Assembly: GCA_047967505.1 (NCBI GenBank)
Contig: CM106541.1
Direction: 5' to 3' (one strand)
DNA: 64,000 bases
From: Dipteris shenzhenensis
Lineage: Eukaryota; Polypodiophyta; Polypodiopsida; Gleicheniales
Shown one piece after another: positions 45,601-57,975 of the stretch. The notes under the pieces are model-generated. The model saw nothing but the letters and a program-made list of their open reading frames with translations. It was not told where the DNA came from and made no database searches. Made by a program: the position numbers and the translations under genes. The stretch's first letter is position 1. The number at the start of each line of letters is the position of its first letter.

Positions 45601-45814
45601 CACTTTCATGAGCCCACCATCCTCCCTAACAATAAGCAAAAGCGTAAGAATGCTCCCACCCTAGAAGTCTCCATCTCACTTTGTCATGGGCATCTTTTTA
45701 TTTTGCTTTTCAACTATTTTCCATAATATATTAATGTTGTTGGCCATTTTATTCAAAATTTATTCCACCCCATCACTTTTATATATCCACGTTATTGACT
45801 TCCAAAAGCTAATG
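42661..45814. other. intergenic DNA, no gene recognised
   Basis: Short frames only. A plus-strand frame at 44498-44812 has a faint resemblance to the C-terminal part of LINE reverse transcriptases (LMAVWEFCNSIVFNHGDKK), but nothing around it supports a LINE. Confidence 0.3.
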
Positions 45815-45815
45815 T

Positions 45816-45893
<78 letters not shown>
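45815..45893. repeat. (GA)n microsatellite with G-run
   Basis: Almost uninterrupted AG dinucleotides to 45886, then a run of Gs to 45893. Confidence 0.97.
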
Positions 45894-47058
45894 TTCCATT
45901 CAACACAAGGGTGATTATTTAATTGCATGCTTCCACCAATTTAATATTACATTTAAAAAGGCTCTATTTTTGAACTTGGAAAAATATGTAAGTGGGGGCT
46001 GCTTTGATTACCTCTTGTATACACATGGTATGGCCGTTGACCCACCTTAAATCCTTTTGAGTTTAAGAAAGTAGCTTGTATGTTTTTAGAGACCTATGAA
46101 GGCTACTTTTACATTAGAGGGTGCCTATGTCGAGTCATGTCTACGTAATGTGTTGATGGACACAATGTTCCTCTTGTACAAACTTTTGATGTAGGCTCCT
46201 TTTATTTCTAAAGAAATTACATGAGGCAAAATTGGAATTGAACATATATAGAAATCACTGATTCTTAGTCTATAATAGTCTCCCTTTACTTCCCTATGGG
46301 ATCACCTTCTTCATCATTCACGCTCTTGATTTTCATATGGATGAAAGGTGATATCATAATTTTATTTTAAAAAAATAATATGTTGATACATTGTACCATG
46401 TGTCTTTTGAGTGCCTTACTTCAAGATGAAAATATAAAAATAGACAATATTTTCTTTTACAATTATACATTAGAAATAGTAGAAAAAGAGTGGCCTACTA
46501 ATAGGAATGAGAAGTATGCAAAGATATAGATGTACATAGCCACCTCATTAGACTTACCTAATTGTACTTGAACATAAAGGATGAATATATGTTTCTCAAT
46601 TGTATACACTCATGCCCTACTAGCCCTTAGTACCATTAGCCTTCCTCTGCCACTCAAACTTGTACAAGAGACAATCCATGTGGGTTCTATATTCCAACAA
46701 CCCCCACCATCACAATCCATATGGGTTCTAGACTCCAAGAGTCCCCACTACTCCCAATACAAAGACACGTGGTAATGGTCAAGGGGATATTCTCTTAGTT
46801 GTGTGCAAAATGTACGTAATATGTGGGAAGTTCACAAGAAAAAGTAAAAACAAAATGTGTGAAGACACTTAGTATATTTTACCATAGAAAGAGAAAAAAC
46901 AAGAAACTTATGAGGTGGGTGGTAAGGGTTTTGCAAGTGTCCCATCCATACCAAAGTATTCATATAAAGGGAACCATGTTTCCCTTTGATGAGAAACGTC
47001 AATATGAATGGATTCACTTTATATGTGATTATAGTGTATAATTTATCATGTCATCTCC
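45894..47058. other. AT-rich intergenic DNA
   Basis: No gene, LTR boundary or long repeat recognised. Confidence 0.3.
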
Positions 47059-47203
47059 TTAATTGTGTACTTAAAATGCCCCAACATCATACATCAAGGT
47101 TTTATAAAATATTCTTAACATAAAATGCAATTTCCCCAATCGTGTACTTAAAATGCCCCAACACTATACATCAAGGCTTTATTAAATATTATTAACATAA
47201 CCA
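47059..47203. repeat. direct duplication of about 65 bp
   Basis: Copies at about 47059-47123 and 47137-47203 share GTGTACTTAAAATGCCCCAA and the ATACATCAAGG and TTAACATAA blocks, with a 13-bp spacer. A related ATTCTCAACATAACCCCC motif occurs at 45545, suggesting an old dispersed repeat. Confidence 0.7.
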
Positions 47204-47512
47204 CCTCACTTTATTGAGTCCACAATATTCTTAACATGACCAAACACTTTATCTAGACAACAATAAGGGTCTACCTCAATCATTTTCAATTGCCCACCCG
47301 ATAACCACAATGGAAGTACAAGAACGTTCTGAACCTAGAAGTCACCACCTTACTTTGTGGTTTGATATTTAACTATCTCTTTTTTTGCAAGCACTTATTT
47401 TTTAGTCATTGTGCTTATAAAGCTGCATGCCATGTAGGACATTTTATTCAAAGGATTGGCTTTGTTTGTCAACAACCATAATAACTAAAGATTGAGGCGA
47501 TGTATATTGCTA

Positions 47513-47521
<9 letters not shown>

Positions 47522-47562
<41 letters not shown>
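47522..47562. repeat. (GA)n microsatellite
   Basis: Uninterrupted GA dinucleotides, preceded by a short TG run. Confidence 0.97.
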
Positions 47563-47566
<4 letters not shown>

Positions 47567-48490
47567 AAAAAGGAATTTCTTTGCAAGTGAGGATCACTAT
47601 TATTAACTTGGCTCATCTTGAATATAACAAGTATAACTTTTGGGTATGTTTTCTCATTTGCCATATTTTATAGGTAATAACAAGGGTGGGGATATTCAGC
47701 CACTTCGAAGGGATAATGGTAGAGAAAGGCCATGAAGAGGCCACATTTTGTTGGCATTTGTAGCGTATTGGGACCAATGGCATGTGAGGGCTTTGAGCAG
47801 TGACATTTGTAGGCATAGAGTGTGCCTCTTGCACCTTTATCTAAAAGTACAATAAAACAGATAAGTAGTGGAGGTAGGTACAAGGGAGTTATATCCAAAG
47901 GGGTAGAGGGGGGTCAAGTTGTGGTTGCTAAAACACATAGTAGTGGGAGAAATGCATTTCTATTATAAGCAAGCAAATGCTTGACCCTAGGAAATGAAGG
48001 GCCGCCCCATTCTCATGTTTGTAATATGTTGTAACCTCAACAACATCACTCATTCTTAAATGCATGAAAACACAATTATTAAAAGAAAGGGGCAACCATA
48101 TTGCTATTGTGAACATACTCCTCAACAACATTCTTAAATGTATGAAACACAATTATGTCCCCTTGCCCATGCTCTGGCCATGTAAACACTTCCGAAAAAT
48201 GAGGGAACTATTGTGGGAGTGCTCTTCTATTCCTTTTGTAATTTGCCCTATAAAAAAGCAAGCCAAGAATAAGCAGGCCTTTCATCTCGTTGTGTTGGTG
48301 AGATTTAGTGAGAGTGGAGCAACCCTTTATTCTAGATTGGTGAAGTAATCCAGCTATGCATTATGCGAGGCACTTAAAGAGGCAGGCCTGAGTCAGATAA
48401 GGATCCTAGCTGCAGCATGCTTTCATGCTATTAATAGTTATGCCTCTAATGGGGCAGATGTCACTGAAATTTATGGAGTAAGATACTCCT
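47563..48490. other. intergenic DNA
   Basis: Nothing recognised on either strand. Confidence 0.3.

Positions 48491-48518
<28 letters not shown>
48491..48518. repeat. (GA)n microsatellite
   Basis: Fourteen GA units, followed by a GA-rich, imperfectly repeated stretch (GGAGGCGAGAGAGGCA-like) to about 48580. Confidence 0.95.
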
Positions 48519-48521
<3 letters not shown>

Positions 48522-49022
48522 GGCACATGCGTGGAGGCGAGAGAGGCAGAGGCATGTGTGTGGACGCGAGAGAGGCACGCACATGTCCTATAGTAGGCGA
48601 TGAGGTGGTGGAAGGTGATGTGAACTCTGAGGGAAGGAGGAGGTAGAGGCTGAGGGAGGGTGCGTGGAAGGGAGGGAGAGTAATAAGGCACAACAACATT
48701 CCCTCGTGGGCAACATTCTGTCTCGTGGGCAACGAGGCAATGTTCTCGTGGAGGGGAGAAATGCGTGGGGGAGTCCTTTCTTAATAGTATTATTTAATTT
48801 AAAGCACCACCACCCTCCTAAAACTACGCAATCAAAAACCACTTTAAATTCAAAGCTTCCCTGCTGACATTCTCTTCATCTTCCACTTTCTCGATCTCCG
48901 TCGCCAAAGCCACCTTTCTGCTTCTCCATCGCCATAGCCACCCTCCTGCTTCTTCATCGCCGTAGCCTCCTCCTCCTCCTCCATACCTCTCCCACCCTCC
49001 TTCCTTTCCTCTCCCTCTTTCC

Positions 49023-49575
49023 ATGGGTAATAGCCGTAAATCCAACCCTTTCAATGCTGAAAATGAACTCACTACCCTCTCCTCCTCCGTCTCCGTCCGC
49101 TTCTCCTCCTCTGACGCCTTCATCACCATCTCCATCCCCAAACGTAAAGGCCTCTGGCCCGGCATCATGCTCATCCTCCAGCAGAACGATTTCCAGGTCC
49201 TCAACGCCACGCTCTCCACCAGCTCCGATGCGGATTTCCACTGCATACACGCGCTGGTGAGGAGCTTCGTTCAATACCCAGAAAGACGCTTGCTAAAATA
49301 TGTTTGGGGGTATATAGAGGGAGGAAGCGGTTGGAGAAAACGTAGAGATGTCTAGCTGTAAAATTCCGACCAATTGGAATTTGTTTATCTTTGGTCAGCT
49401 CCGGCGCTTTTTCTTGGTTTGGGCTGTCGATATGGATGCTGGCTGGTCTCGCAGCTTACGATTGGGTGTGGTTTTGCAGGTTCCTGACGACTCTGAAGTG
49501 GACAGCGAGGGCCTGCAGGGGAAATTCGAGGATCTGATTTTGGAGGAGCTTGGAATCCATCCATGCCGATCTTGA
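49023..49575 (+). CDS. small protein with ACT-like domain of plant bHLH factors
   Basis: Exon 1 is 49023-49256 and exon 2 is 49480-49575, joined over a 223-bp intron with a GTGAGG donor and a TTTTGCAG acceptor. The product is 109 residues. Its core (SVSVRFSSSDAFITISIPKR, GLWPGIMLILQQNDFQVLNA, TLSTSSDADFHCIHALV) follows the beta-alpha-beta-beta pattern of the ACT-like domain at the C-terminus of many plant bHLH transcription factors, where it mediates dimerisation. The acidic end LQGKFEDLILEEL matches that domain's last helix. No basic-helix-loop-helix is encoded nearby. The ATG has a good context (TTTCCATGGG). A long pyrimidine tract ends in ...TAATAG at 49036, which could instead be a 3' splice site. 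Thus this may be the last two exons of a larger bHLH gene or a stand-alone ACT-like protein. It is GC-richer than its surroundings and free of stops. Confidence 0.55.
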
Positions 49576-52500
49576 CAAGGGCGCTATGGCTGCAACATTT
49601 TTGTAATTCGTTTGGCTTGCGAGTGTGCTCATCTGCTTCAAACTAAGGGTCTACCACATGCATCAATGTGACTACGATATATATCAAGGATTACGCTTAC
49701 ACAAGCAAAAGTAGACAGGGAATGGTAGAACATTTTTTTTGCAAGGGAGCGAGAATAAGAGGCTCTTGAGAAGGAACAAAGTCTCTGTCTGTTTTCTCGC
49801 ATGCAAATGCCAGCGTCTAGCAGCTACACGCGACCATACACGGCCATAATTTGTGGTCGGAAGTCTTAAATTTGTATGCTACTTTTTGGGTGATTCAATA
49901 TAGAAATTTCAAATCAAGGACTCAAACTAGCTGCTCGCTGCGTTTTTACCCTCGTTCCTTGTTAGCCTATGTGCGTGGTGCGGAGGTCAGAACAAGCTTC
50001 ACGAATCGCATTTTCTAATCTTTTGGAGGTTTGAACTTGATGAATTATATAGGTGAATCTCAAACTTTTTGGGAGGTGGCATGCGGGAGTTATCTAGTCG
50101 CAATCGTATCGCTTGTTGTGGTTTGAAATCGCATATGTTGGTGAAGTTTTCTAATTTTCTAATCTGCTGCTCCAACCAAGTTCATCTCAAGACTGTTTCC
50201 CTTAAAACTTCTCACACAAGTGTTTGTACCTCCAACCGATTGTACGTAATTTGATGCCGTCTCATATCACAATGAACTCAGATCAATCATTCTTATATGG
50301 ATTGGTCTTTAAAATATATATATATATATCTCTCTCTCTCTATCTTTCTTTTTTGGAGCATGTTGGGGGCATGACCGGATGAGTTCTTGGGTGAGATTTT
50401 GAATTTGGTCTCTATGTGTGTGTGTGTGGACACATAACTCGAAAAATCTCCGATTATGTGCTCTTCCGACTGTCATTACCATCCAGCTTGAATCATACAC
50501 AAAACGAAAGGTGAAGCAATACTTGATGGTACCTATCCAAGTGCACATGTAAGTACTTGTGCTTGACAACTTGTATCCAAGTGCATAGGTAGGTAATGCC
50601 TACAACTCAGCTGACAACTAATAGGATGGTTGCCACCTAACTCTAGCCTACACCACAAAGATCCCTCCACCTACGAGATTCCTACTAGAACATGAGCTGA
50701 TGAATCCGATAAGGTTTAGTCAATTCTTTAGTAGCCATATGTTCGTAAAGCTGATAGCATCCGATAGCTAGCATGATTTCGGCATACATGTGCTAGATCT
50801 ATCTCAATTACAATGTTCTTTCACAATAATGTTTTAAAATACAAGGTTTATAAAATCAATAAGCAACATAACTAACAGAAGGCAATCTCTTGTAGCTGTG
50901 TGCTTGATCTCTCTCTCTCAATGACAATGTTCTTTCACAGTGCTGTTTAAATTTTGGAAATGGTGCTCATCTTGCTTGAGAAACACTCTGATTACCTTAA
51001 AACACCTCCTCCACTCTAAATTAAAAAAATTAAAAAATTAATAATTTACAGGTTACAGCTGATCATTTGTATATCTAGGAAGAGTGTCACCAAAGGAGCT
51101 CGAATGAATGGAAAATCACGTCCTTTAAGTAATCGAAGTTTAAAAGAAATAAAAAATACAAATATTGCAGTCTCATATTTGATAAAGTGCAAAAAAAGGC
51201 AATTTCACATTTGATCAAGCCCTTTTAAATTGCATAGCACAAGAGATGCTTAAGTGAAACAAAGACCATATGAGCAAAAATACAAAGTTTAACTTTATGT
51301 TTATTCCTTTGGGATGATCATAAATAGAAAAACACACATTTGTGTTTTAAAGAAATGTGGAAAAAAAAAGCTTATTGAACCAACATTTAATTAATCAACC
51401 AATATGCTATGCTCTACATGTGGTTTTTAAAGATGACCTTTAACACATAAAGTTTCAAAAGCATCTCCTATAGGTTACAGTAGCATAATACTTCATGTCA
51501 ATTCTTATGGAGCCATCATAAATGACAAAAGAAATACATTAGGGGAGATTTGGTCTCAAAAGGGCCTCATAAGGAATGATTTAAGTAAATGGATGGATTC
51601 AGAACTAAATAGGCCTAGAGATTGGTCCATCACCCAAAAAAATGCATCCCCTTGGCCTTTGTTGTCCCTACTATCCCCCAAAAAGTGCACCTCACTCTCC
51701 CATTTGAGGGGCCCACTTCCTCCAAAAAGATGCCCCTCTTTCCTCACTAGGGTGGTCCCCCTTCATCTCATGGATTCCAAAAATTTGGAAATTTCAAAAT
51801 GCCTTGAAATCCTTCTAAATCTCTCCCAAAACCATTCATATGCACCCACATCCTTTTGCAATGCCTAAATGCTTCCTCTTTTCACCACATTGTTATGCCC
51901 TAATATTAAATATTTGTTGCTTCTACTCTCTTCTTATTCTTATCGTCCTTTTGCCTTGTTCTAATCTCAAATCTTTTCGTTACTTTGATCTCCCAACTTC
52001 AAATCTATTTTCCATATCCCTCATAGCCCCGTTTGAAGATCTTACCATAAGAAGCGAAAAGACACCCTACACATTGAAGTTGCACCCCAATATGCTAAAA
52101 CTGTTAATGCAATTGCAACAACGAGAATTTGGACAAAGAAACTACAATACAATAAATAGCAAGGCTAGGAAGCACAATATCATAGTAGAGCAAGTGGCAA
52201 TCATAAGCACGTAGCAACAGCAAAAGCAAGAAATTGATAGTAGCAAAGCACCATCTAGACCTAGTAGCAAGGCAAAGCAAGCAAGCCATTAGCAAGAAGA
52301 CTAAGAAGCAACATAGCGTGAATCAAGAGCAATTAGTAGCCACCAGCAAACAGTAACAAAGCACCATCAATCAAGATTCAAGAAGCAGCAAACAAGCAAA
52401 AGCAAGCAAGTAGGAACAAGTAGTGCAACATCAAAGCACCATCAATCAATGGGTAAACAAGTAAGAACAAATAGTAAAAGCAAGAAACTACAACTAGCTA

Positions 52501-52689
52501 GAGTAGAGAAGAGAAAATAAAAAGAGAGGGGGGATGAAGAGAGAGGGCAAGGGGCAAGGAGAGAGGTGTGGAAAGAGGGAGAGAGAGGTAGAGAAAGAGA
52601 GGCACTATAAAGGGAGATAGGGATTGAGAGAGAAAACCTAGTAAAGATGGGCTGAGGGGATAGAGGGGAGTGGAGAAGAGGAGAAAGAG

Positions 52690-52692
<3 letters not shown>
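49576..52692. other. intergenic DNA with short AT and CT runs
   Basis: An (AT)n run at 50314-50329 passes into (CT)n to 50341. From about 50355 to 50500 there is a diverged copy of the repeat at 55630-55760. Otherwise AT-rich without recognisable genes. Confidence 0.4.
50345..50500. repeat. dispersed repeat, copy 1
   Basis: Shares TGGGTGARATTTTGAATTT and flanking blocks (TTTTTGGRGC, GGGGCATGAC, GTGCTC) with 55630-55760. On the minus strand both encode a QNLTQE or QNFTQE-type string followed by PQYGPK or PQHAPK. The conserved reading may be chance or trace of an old transposon protein. Confidence 0.5.

Positions 52693-52749
<57 letters not shown>
52693..52749. repeat. (GA)n microsatellite
   Basis: Uninterrupted GA dinucleotides, flanked on the left by about 190 bp of imperfect GA-rich DNA (52500-52690). 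Confidence 0.97.
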
Positions 52750-52751
<2 letters not shown>

Positions 52752-53099
52752 CTCACCATTTTTTGTGCACACTCACCAAAACCATCCCCAAAGAAACATT
52801 ACACCGGCTATAGGAGTAAGGAGCATGGCATGTTGGCCTATGGAGCGCTAGCAGACTCTATCTAGTGGATCCTCTATGGGTGTACCTCCCACATTAGAAA
52901 ATGTGTCAAGCTTGATTCTGTACATAGGAGATCAAAGAACATGGACTAGCTAGTTATTACGATCACATTAGTCTCAATGATTCACAACCTCACTTTACAA
53001 GGTTTCAATTACCTTTGATGCAAGAAGCATATGGAAAGCTCAAAGAGAATATGCACAATATGCGTGAAGCAGATGGCACAGAAAATAAAAAGCATGTTC

Positions 53100-53328
53100 T
53101 GTTGAGGATCCATCTCAACATCATGTGTTATCATATGTGCATAGCACTCACACATAAAGTGCTAAAAAGGAAAGGGTTGTAAACCCTAACCCTAAAGTGG
53201 TTTCTATATATTCATTCTTTTCAACTAAATCTAGTGTACACTTAGGCATTTGTGGTGTGCTCTCTAGCTGTGCCTTCTCTCCTCATCTCAACTCTTCTCC
53301 ACTCCTCTCTACATATTTGTTCATGGTA
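53100..53328 (+). mobile_element. short Copia-type LTR
   Basis: The LTR begins TGTTGAGGATCC, has a TTTCTATATATTC core promoter near 53201, and ends TTGTTCA directly before a primer-binding site. Length is about 229 bp. No second copy occurs in the window, so the element is truncated, or its 3' half was lost. Confidence 0.6.
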
Positions 53329-53340
53329 TCAGAGCATGGT
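53329..53340 (+). other. primer-binding site complementary to initiator tRNA-Met
   Basis: TGGTATCAGAGC follows the LTR end with no gap. This is the standard site used by most plant Copia elements and fixes the preceding segment as a 5' LTR in plus orientation. Confidence 0.85.
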
Positions 53341-54590
53341 TCTGCCTTCTGTTGAGGCACCATCCGTGAGAGATTGATCGCATGATTGAGAGTTCTTGAG
53401 TGGTTGCAAGTGCATTCCATTCTCTTCCATTGAGAGAATTCCCATCCATTCATTTTGTCCATTGAGTGAAAGGTTTCCACTGAGTGATAGAGAATTTCAT
53501 TTATTGCATTTCTTTTGGTGAGAGAATTCTTGTTTGTTTGAGAGATTTTTGTCAATCTTTTGAGAGAGGGATTTTCATTCAATCTTTATGATATATTTCT
53601 ATTGTTGAGATAAAGAGAGAAAGCCTACTGTGTGAGAGAGTATTGTGTTTGAGAGAAACCCATTCATTCATAGAGAGATTTAACTATTCGGAAAGCAAGA
53701 TACTACGTTTTGAGAGAGGGAGAGCTCTCTCCCCTGTAGAGAATTTCTAGGTAAAGACCTCCATTACATCCTTCAGCAAAAGCAAGCAACAAAGCTGCCT
53801 ATCAACTCTATCTACCACAAGCTTCACCAGAAGCTAAGATTGAGCGCATCTTCAGCCATTGCTATAGTGACTTCTATGAGCACCTACAACTCTGCAAGCC
53901 AATTTCCCTACAGCATCAACTATCAACGCCTACAAACAAAGGCGACATCAACATGGCCGGCTAACTATTATCTATAGCACCAGTCAACACACGGCTACCA
54001 CCAATGCATCTACAATAGCCATTGACTGCAAACAACCATTAGCACCACACAAAAAAAGCCAACATCCACAAAAAGCCTCAACCGACAAACGAGTGACCTC
54101 CTACAAACGGTTGACTCAACTAGCTTCTCCAATAGCTCAAAAATGAACAACATCCGGCCACCCACGAAGCTCTACTCTGGAGGTTGACCAAGTGATAGCT
54201 GGTCACACAGTTCATGCATGCATATGACTTCACCAACCCAACTCCGCAAGTCACCTACCTAGCAACCTCCAAGCTCACAATGACCCAACAGCCACCTCGA
54301 CTAAACCAGCCACCAACGGCTCCTGCAACATGGTGAACAACAGCAACACGGCAACTTGCAGACGAACTCCATCAACTAGCAACGAAGGCACATGACCTTA
54401 CATAGCACACCAACCGGCAGAAGCCATAGCTAGCCACAGCTGTAAGGTGACACCAACAATTGCACCAATGATCTCTACAAGAAGTTGAGTAGACTCTCCT
54501 CAATGACGACTAGCCCAATAGCATTAATGAAAGCCGCAACACTCAAGCCATGCAACGTGCAGAATGGAGGGGGTGACAAAATCTTTAAGA
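53341..54590 (+). other. internal leader of the short-LTR element, non-coding
   Basis: After the primer site come purine-rich GAGAGATT repeats (to about 53740) and then a CA-rich stretch without a long open frame or known domain. No gag or pol is recognisable; the element may be non-autonomous. Confidence 0.35.
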
Positions 54591-54990
54591 TTCCATCAGC
54601 ATCTTTTGAGATTTGGTGCCCTTATCTCAGTAGCTGACACATGGCACAAATCTGACCGAGCAAGGGTAAGTCAACAAGCTTCCACGTGGTAGCCCAATCT
54701 ATCATGTCACCTTATCCTGACATGTAGCAGTCTATCTGCCACCTCAGCACATCTGTCACATCACCCTGCCCATGCCAATAATTCCATGCCAACATTGACT
54801 AAGTCAAATTGCCACATCACATTGACACATCATCAAATGCCTTATCACTATGCCACATCATCAAGCCACATCACCCTACCACCTCACCAGTGCCATGTGG
54901 CACACAGTCCCCTATCGAACACTGTCACCTCTTCATAGGCATAGTTCCCCATGTGAAAACAATTAGCACATCACTGCCACATTATCATTT
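54590..54990. repeat. CCACATCA-rich degenerate repeat
   Basis: Many imperfect copies of CCACATCA and ATGTCACC motifs, spaced 12-30 bp. Probably a decayed minisatellite. Confidence 0.55.
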
Positions 54991-55629
54991 GCACCCTTTT
55001 TGCCCCTCCACCTAGATCAAGCCATATCTCTTGATCCAAGAAGAATTTGAGGTTGCTCCAAAAGTGAAAAAATGCTCAATTTTTTTGTGCTCTATGTGCT
55101 CGTCACATCACGCACTCATTTCAATGCATGTATCACACAATTTTTAGCCTTAGCATCAAATCCACTTCTTGCATGTACATATGCCTCTACATCGGCATAT
55201 CAGACCCAACATCTAAAACGAACAAAGGAAATGGAATTATTTGTTGCTTTCATCACTCGACAGTTAGTCTAGATCTAGATCAGAGTCGTTCAGATCATCC
55301 TTAGAGGAGATAACTCTAAAGAAGCCAATCAAAGCCATGCCCAAAAATTCCCAAATAGTTCCTACTTGGAGTTAGTCCCTATGCTCACATGCGGTTTCAC
55401 ATCATCACATGTCTTGAAACTCGACAACCTTTAGTTCAATGAGCAGAATTTAGATTTTTTCAGAGGCATTGGCGGATTGTTCAGCAGGCAGATTGCACAT
55501 TATTTGATTTTGCACTCACATGCCACCATTGTAATGCATTATCGGCTATTTTTATGGCATTGTGCACTTTATTTGAGCCTTTTAAAGCCTCTTGGTTAGT
55601 CCTGGCAGGTCAACGTTTGCTTGGGTGTA
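54991..55629. other. intergenic DNA
   Basis: Nothing recognised. A plus-strand frame at 55072-55272 has no known motif. Confidence 0.3.
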
Positions 55630-55760
55630 GCCAATCGTGGAACTATTTTTGGGGCCATATTGGGGCCGTGATGCAACGTGCTCCTGGGTGAAATTTTGAA
55701 TTTTGTGCGGACCCGCACTCTCGCTAGAAATTTTTCTGATGTCATGATGCTGCACTGGCA
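55630..55760. repeat. dispersed repeat, copy 2
   Basis: Counterpart of 50345-50500; see that entry for the shared blocks. It lies immediately before a tandem array. Confidence 0.5.
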
Positions 55761-56220
55761 CAATAATGAGATGCAATCTATTTATTCTGAACACGACGGA
55801 GCTCGACACACGACAGCTCTGCATTACATCATGCATCTCTACACTACTTCATGCAACGTAGTCCGTGGCATGACCACTTATCATCGTGCAGCCTTTAACC
55901 GCAGCTTTGCCATGTGCCACTGGGCACCGCACCCATGTAGATCATTAAAATTCAAGGTTGTCTTGGGAAGACCACCACACTGGTTCTTGGTGTAATAATG
56001 AGACACAATCTATCATTCTGAACACTGCCATAACGTAGTCTCTTACCTGACCACCTATCATTGCGCAACCTTTTGCCCCAGCTTTGCCCATACAAATCAT
56101 AGGTTGGCTTGGAGAGACCACCACGCTGGTTTTTGGCATAATAATGAGATGCAATCTATCATTTTGAGCATCACCTCAGCACAATCTTTGGCCCGACGAC
56201 TTGTCATCGCCTAGAATTCA
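55761..56220. repeat. tandem repeat of three unequal units
   Basis: The motif ATAATGAGATGCAATCTATC recurs at about 55763, 55995 and 56141, each copy followed by TTCTGAACA- or TTTTGAGCA-like sequence, a TGACCAC or CGACGAC block, and TGGTTCTTGG-like sequence. Units are about 232, 146 and 75 bp. A further GACCACCGCGCTG block appears at 56233 and 56340. Confidence 0.7.
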
Positions 56221-56711
56221 AGGTTGTCGCGACCACCGCGCTGATTCTTGGAGTTATTGCTCCATTACCTATTTTTACGTATTACAAGAGGAGGCCTATG
56301 ACGACCAATGCACTGGCAAACAAAAGGAGATCTATGACAGCCACCGCGCTGGTTCTTGGAGTATATATTTGTGTACCAAGAAAAATATATTTCCTTGTGT
56401 GACCAAGAAAAATGCAATTGATAATAATGTATCTCCATGCAACCACAATGGTGGGTCGTTGGAGTTATTTCAGCACTATTTGGTCCTAAACCAAGGAAAT
56501 TGTAGTCCTAGTTTATTGGTATTTTCGTCCTTGTTTCAATAAATATAAATGAGGGAAAAAGTATTCTAATCCACAACGGTGACTGGAGGCTCGGTGGTGC
56601 CATCTAGATAATCAACTACAATTCATCAAGTGAAAATTGAGCAAAAGAATTACAATGTACATCTACATCCAATAACACGTTATATAAAAATTAACAACTT
56701 ATACTGAGCTA

Positions 56712-56970
56712 AAATTGAACAAAGGATCTTACATTTATAAAAACTTGGCAATTGCTAGGAGCCTTAAAGGCCAAAAGATTACAGCTGCTATGACCATAAC
56801 CATTCAAATATAAAAGTTAACAACAGTGCATACCAAGAGCCTCAAATTGAACAAAAAGATATTACATAAATGTAATAAAAACTCAGCAATTTTTGAGAGC
56901 CTTAGAGACCAAAACGTTACATGTAGTGAGTGAAAAGATCGCTGAGAGCCTTAGAGGCCAAAAGATTACA
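56712..56970. repeat. degenerate repeat with GAGCCTTA-GCCAAAAGATTACA motif
   Basis: Copies end at about 56783, 56925 and 56970, each with AGCCTTARAGRCCAAAA and TTACA. The first two also share AAATTGAACAAA and AAAACTYRGCAATT. Confidence 0.65.
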
Positions 56971-57049
56971 TCCAACCATGAGTGGTTATGAGCCTCATCT
57001 GAGCAAGAGGGAATTTGTACAACTTAGTATTTCTGCCAGCCTAGCTCGT

Positions 57050-57360
57050 TGCATTAAATTTTTTTAGGGAGCCAAAGGAGGAGACGATGGTGGAGAGGTC
57101 GAAGACCATGCACATTGCCGGGATTCAGGTTATGGCCCTCCCAACAAGTCGAGAGTACTCTGTTGTGAAAATACTGAGGCCTTTGTCGACGTCTAGGGGG
57201 AACCCATACAGCATAGCCATAAAGAGGCCACAGGTGAGCATGTCATGTAAGGTGGTGACATGCAGATATGGGGGGAATCCGACTGTGGGAACGAAGGGTC
57301 TCCACTAGTGCCAACATTTCTACTCCAAGTGAGTGCAATGCAATCACCTTATATAAGAAG
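57050..57360 (-). other. coding-like segment with upstream TATA motif
   Basis: The minus strand reads DMLTCGLFMAMLYGFPLDVD and KGLSIFTTEYSRLVGRAIT before a stop, with CTTATATAAGG at 57358-57348 upstream. It may be part of a transposon-encoded protein. I do not recognise it and found no LTR. Confidence 0.25.
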
Positions 57361-57831
57361 GCAAATAACATTGGGATCACAATGCATCGAGGGGTGGTGG
57401 TAGTAGGCATGGTGAAGATGAGTGGGTGAGCAGCAGATGAGCAGGGGAGCATATGAGTGATGAGAGTTGGAGAAGCGAGCGTGTAGCAAAGTAGAGCAGG
57501 GGCGAAAAAGAGCTAGAGGAAGGGTCTGGAGCAAAGTAGCAGAGCGTGTGGAGCAAAGTAGAAGAGCAAGGGCAGATGAGAGCAATGTAGTAAAATGCCA
57601 AATGCCAGGGATCTTATATATTATAAAGTTCGAGCCACCATGGTGGCTAGAGCCTGGGGCTCCATCCATATTAATTGCAGGCCACTGCGGTGGAATCTTA
57701 GGTGCTCTTTGAGATGTAATCTATGTAATAATGTGTAATCTATTGAATTATTAATCTTCTCCAAAGTTTACTTGGGCAATGTTTTCTCAGCTATGTGACT
57801 AGATAGTATCCTTTGACACGCCAAAGACCAT

Positions 57832-57975
57832 AATGTGAGACAAAAGATTTTGATTAGACAACTAATGTGAGATGAAAGATTTCGATTAGACAACTATTGT
57901 GAGATTGAAAGATTTCAATCAGACAACTAATGTGAGACGAAATATTCCGATTAGACAATTAATGTGAGACAAAAT
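57832..57975. repeat. 32-bp tandem array
   Basis: Units start at 57832, 57864, 57896, 57929 and 57961 (last partial), based on AATGTGAGACGAAAGATTTC followed by GATTAGACAACT. Four and a half copies with 10-15% variation. Confidence 0.9.

Noticed and set aside
48824-49274. Minus-strand frames opposite the ACT-like gene
   Set aside because: They mirror the plus-strand exon and its CTC-rich upstream DNA; the plus strand has the domain match and the splice signals.
53329-53340. A tRNA gene suggested by the tRNA-complementary sequence
   Set aside because: It is a 12-nt primer-binding site after an LTR; no cloverleaf, A box or B box surrounds it.
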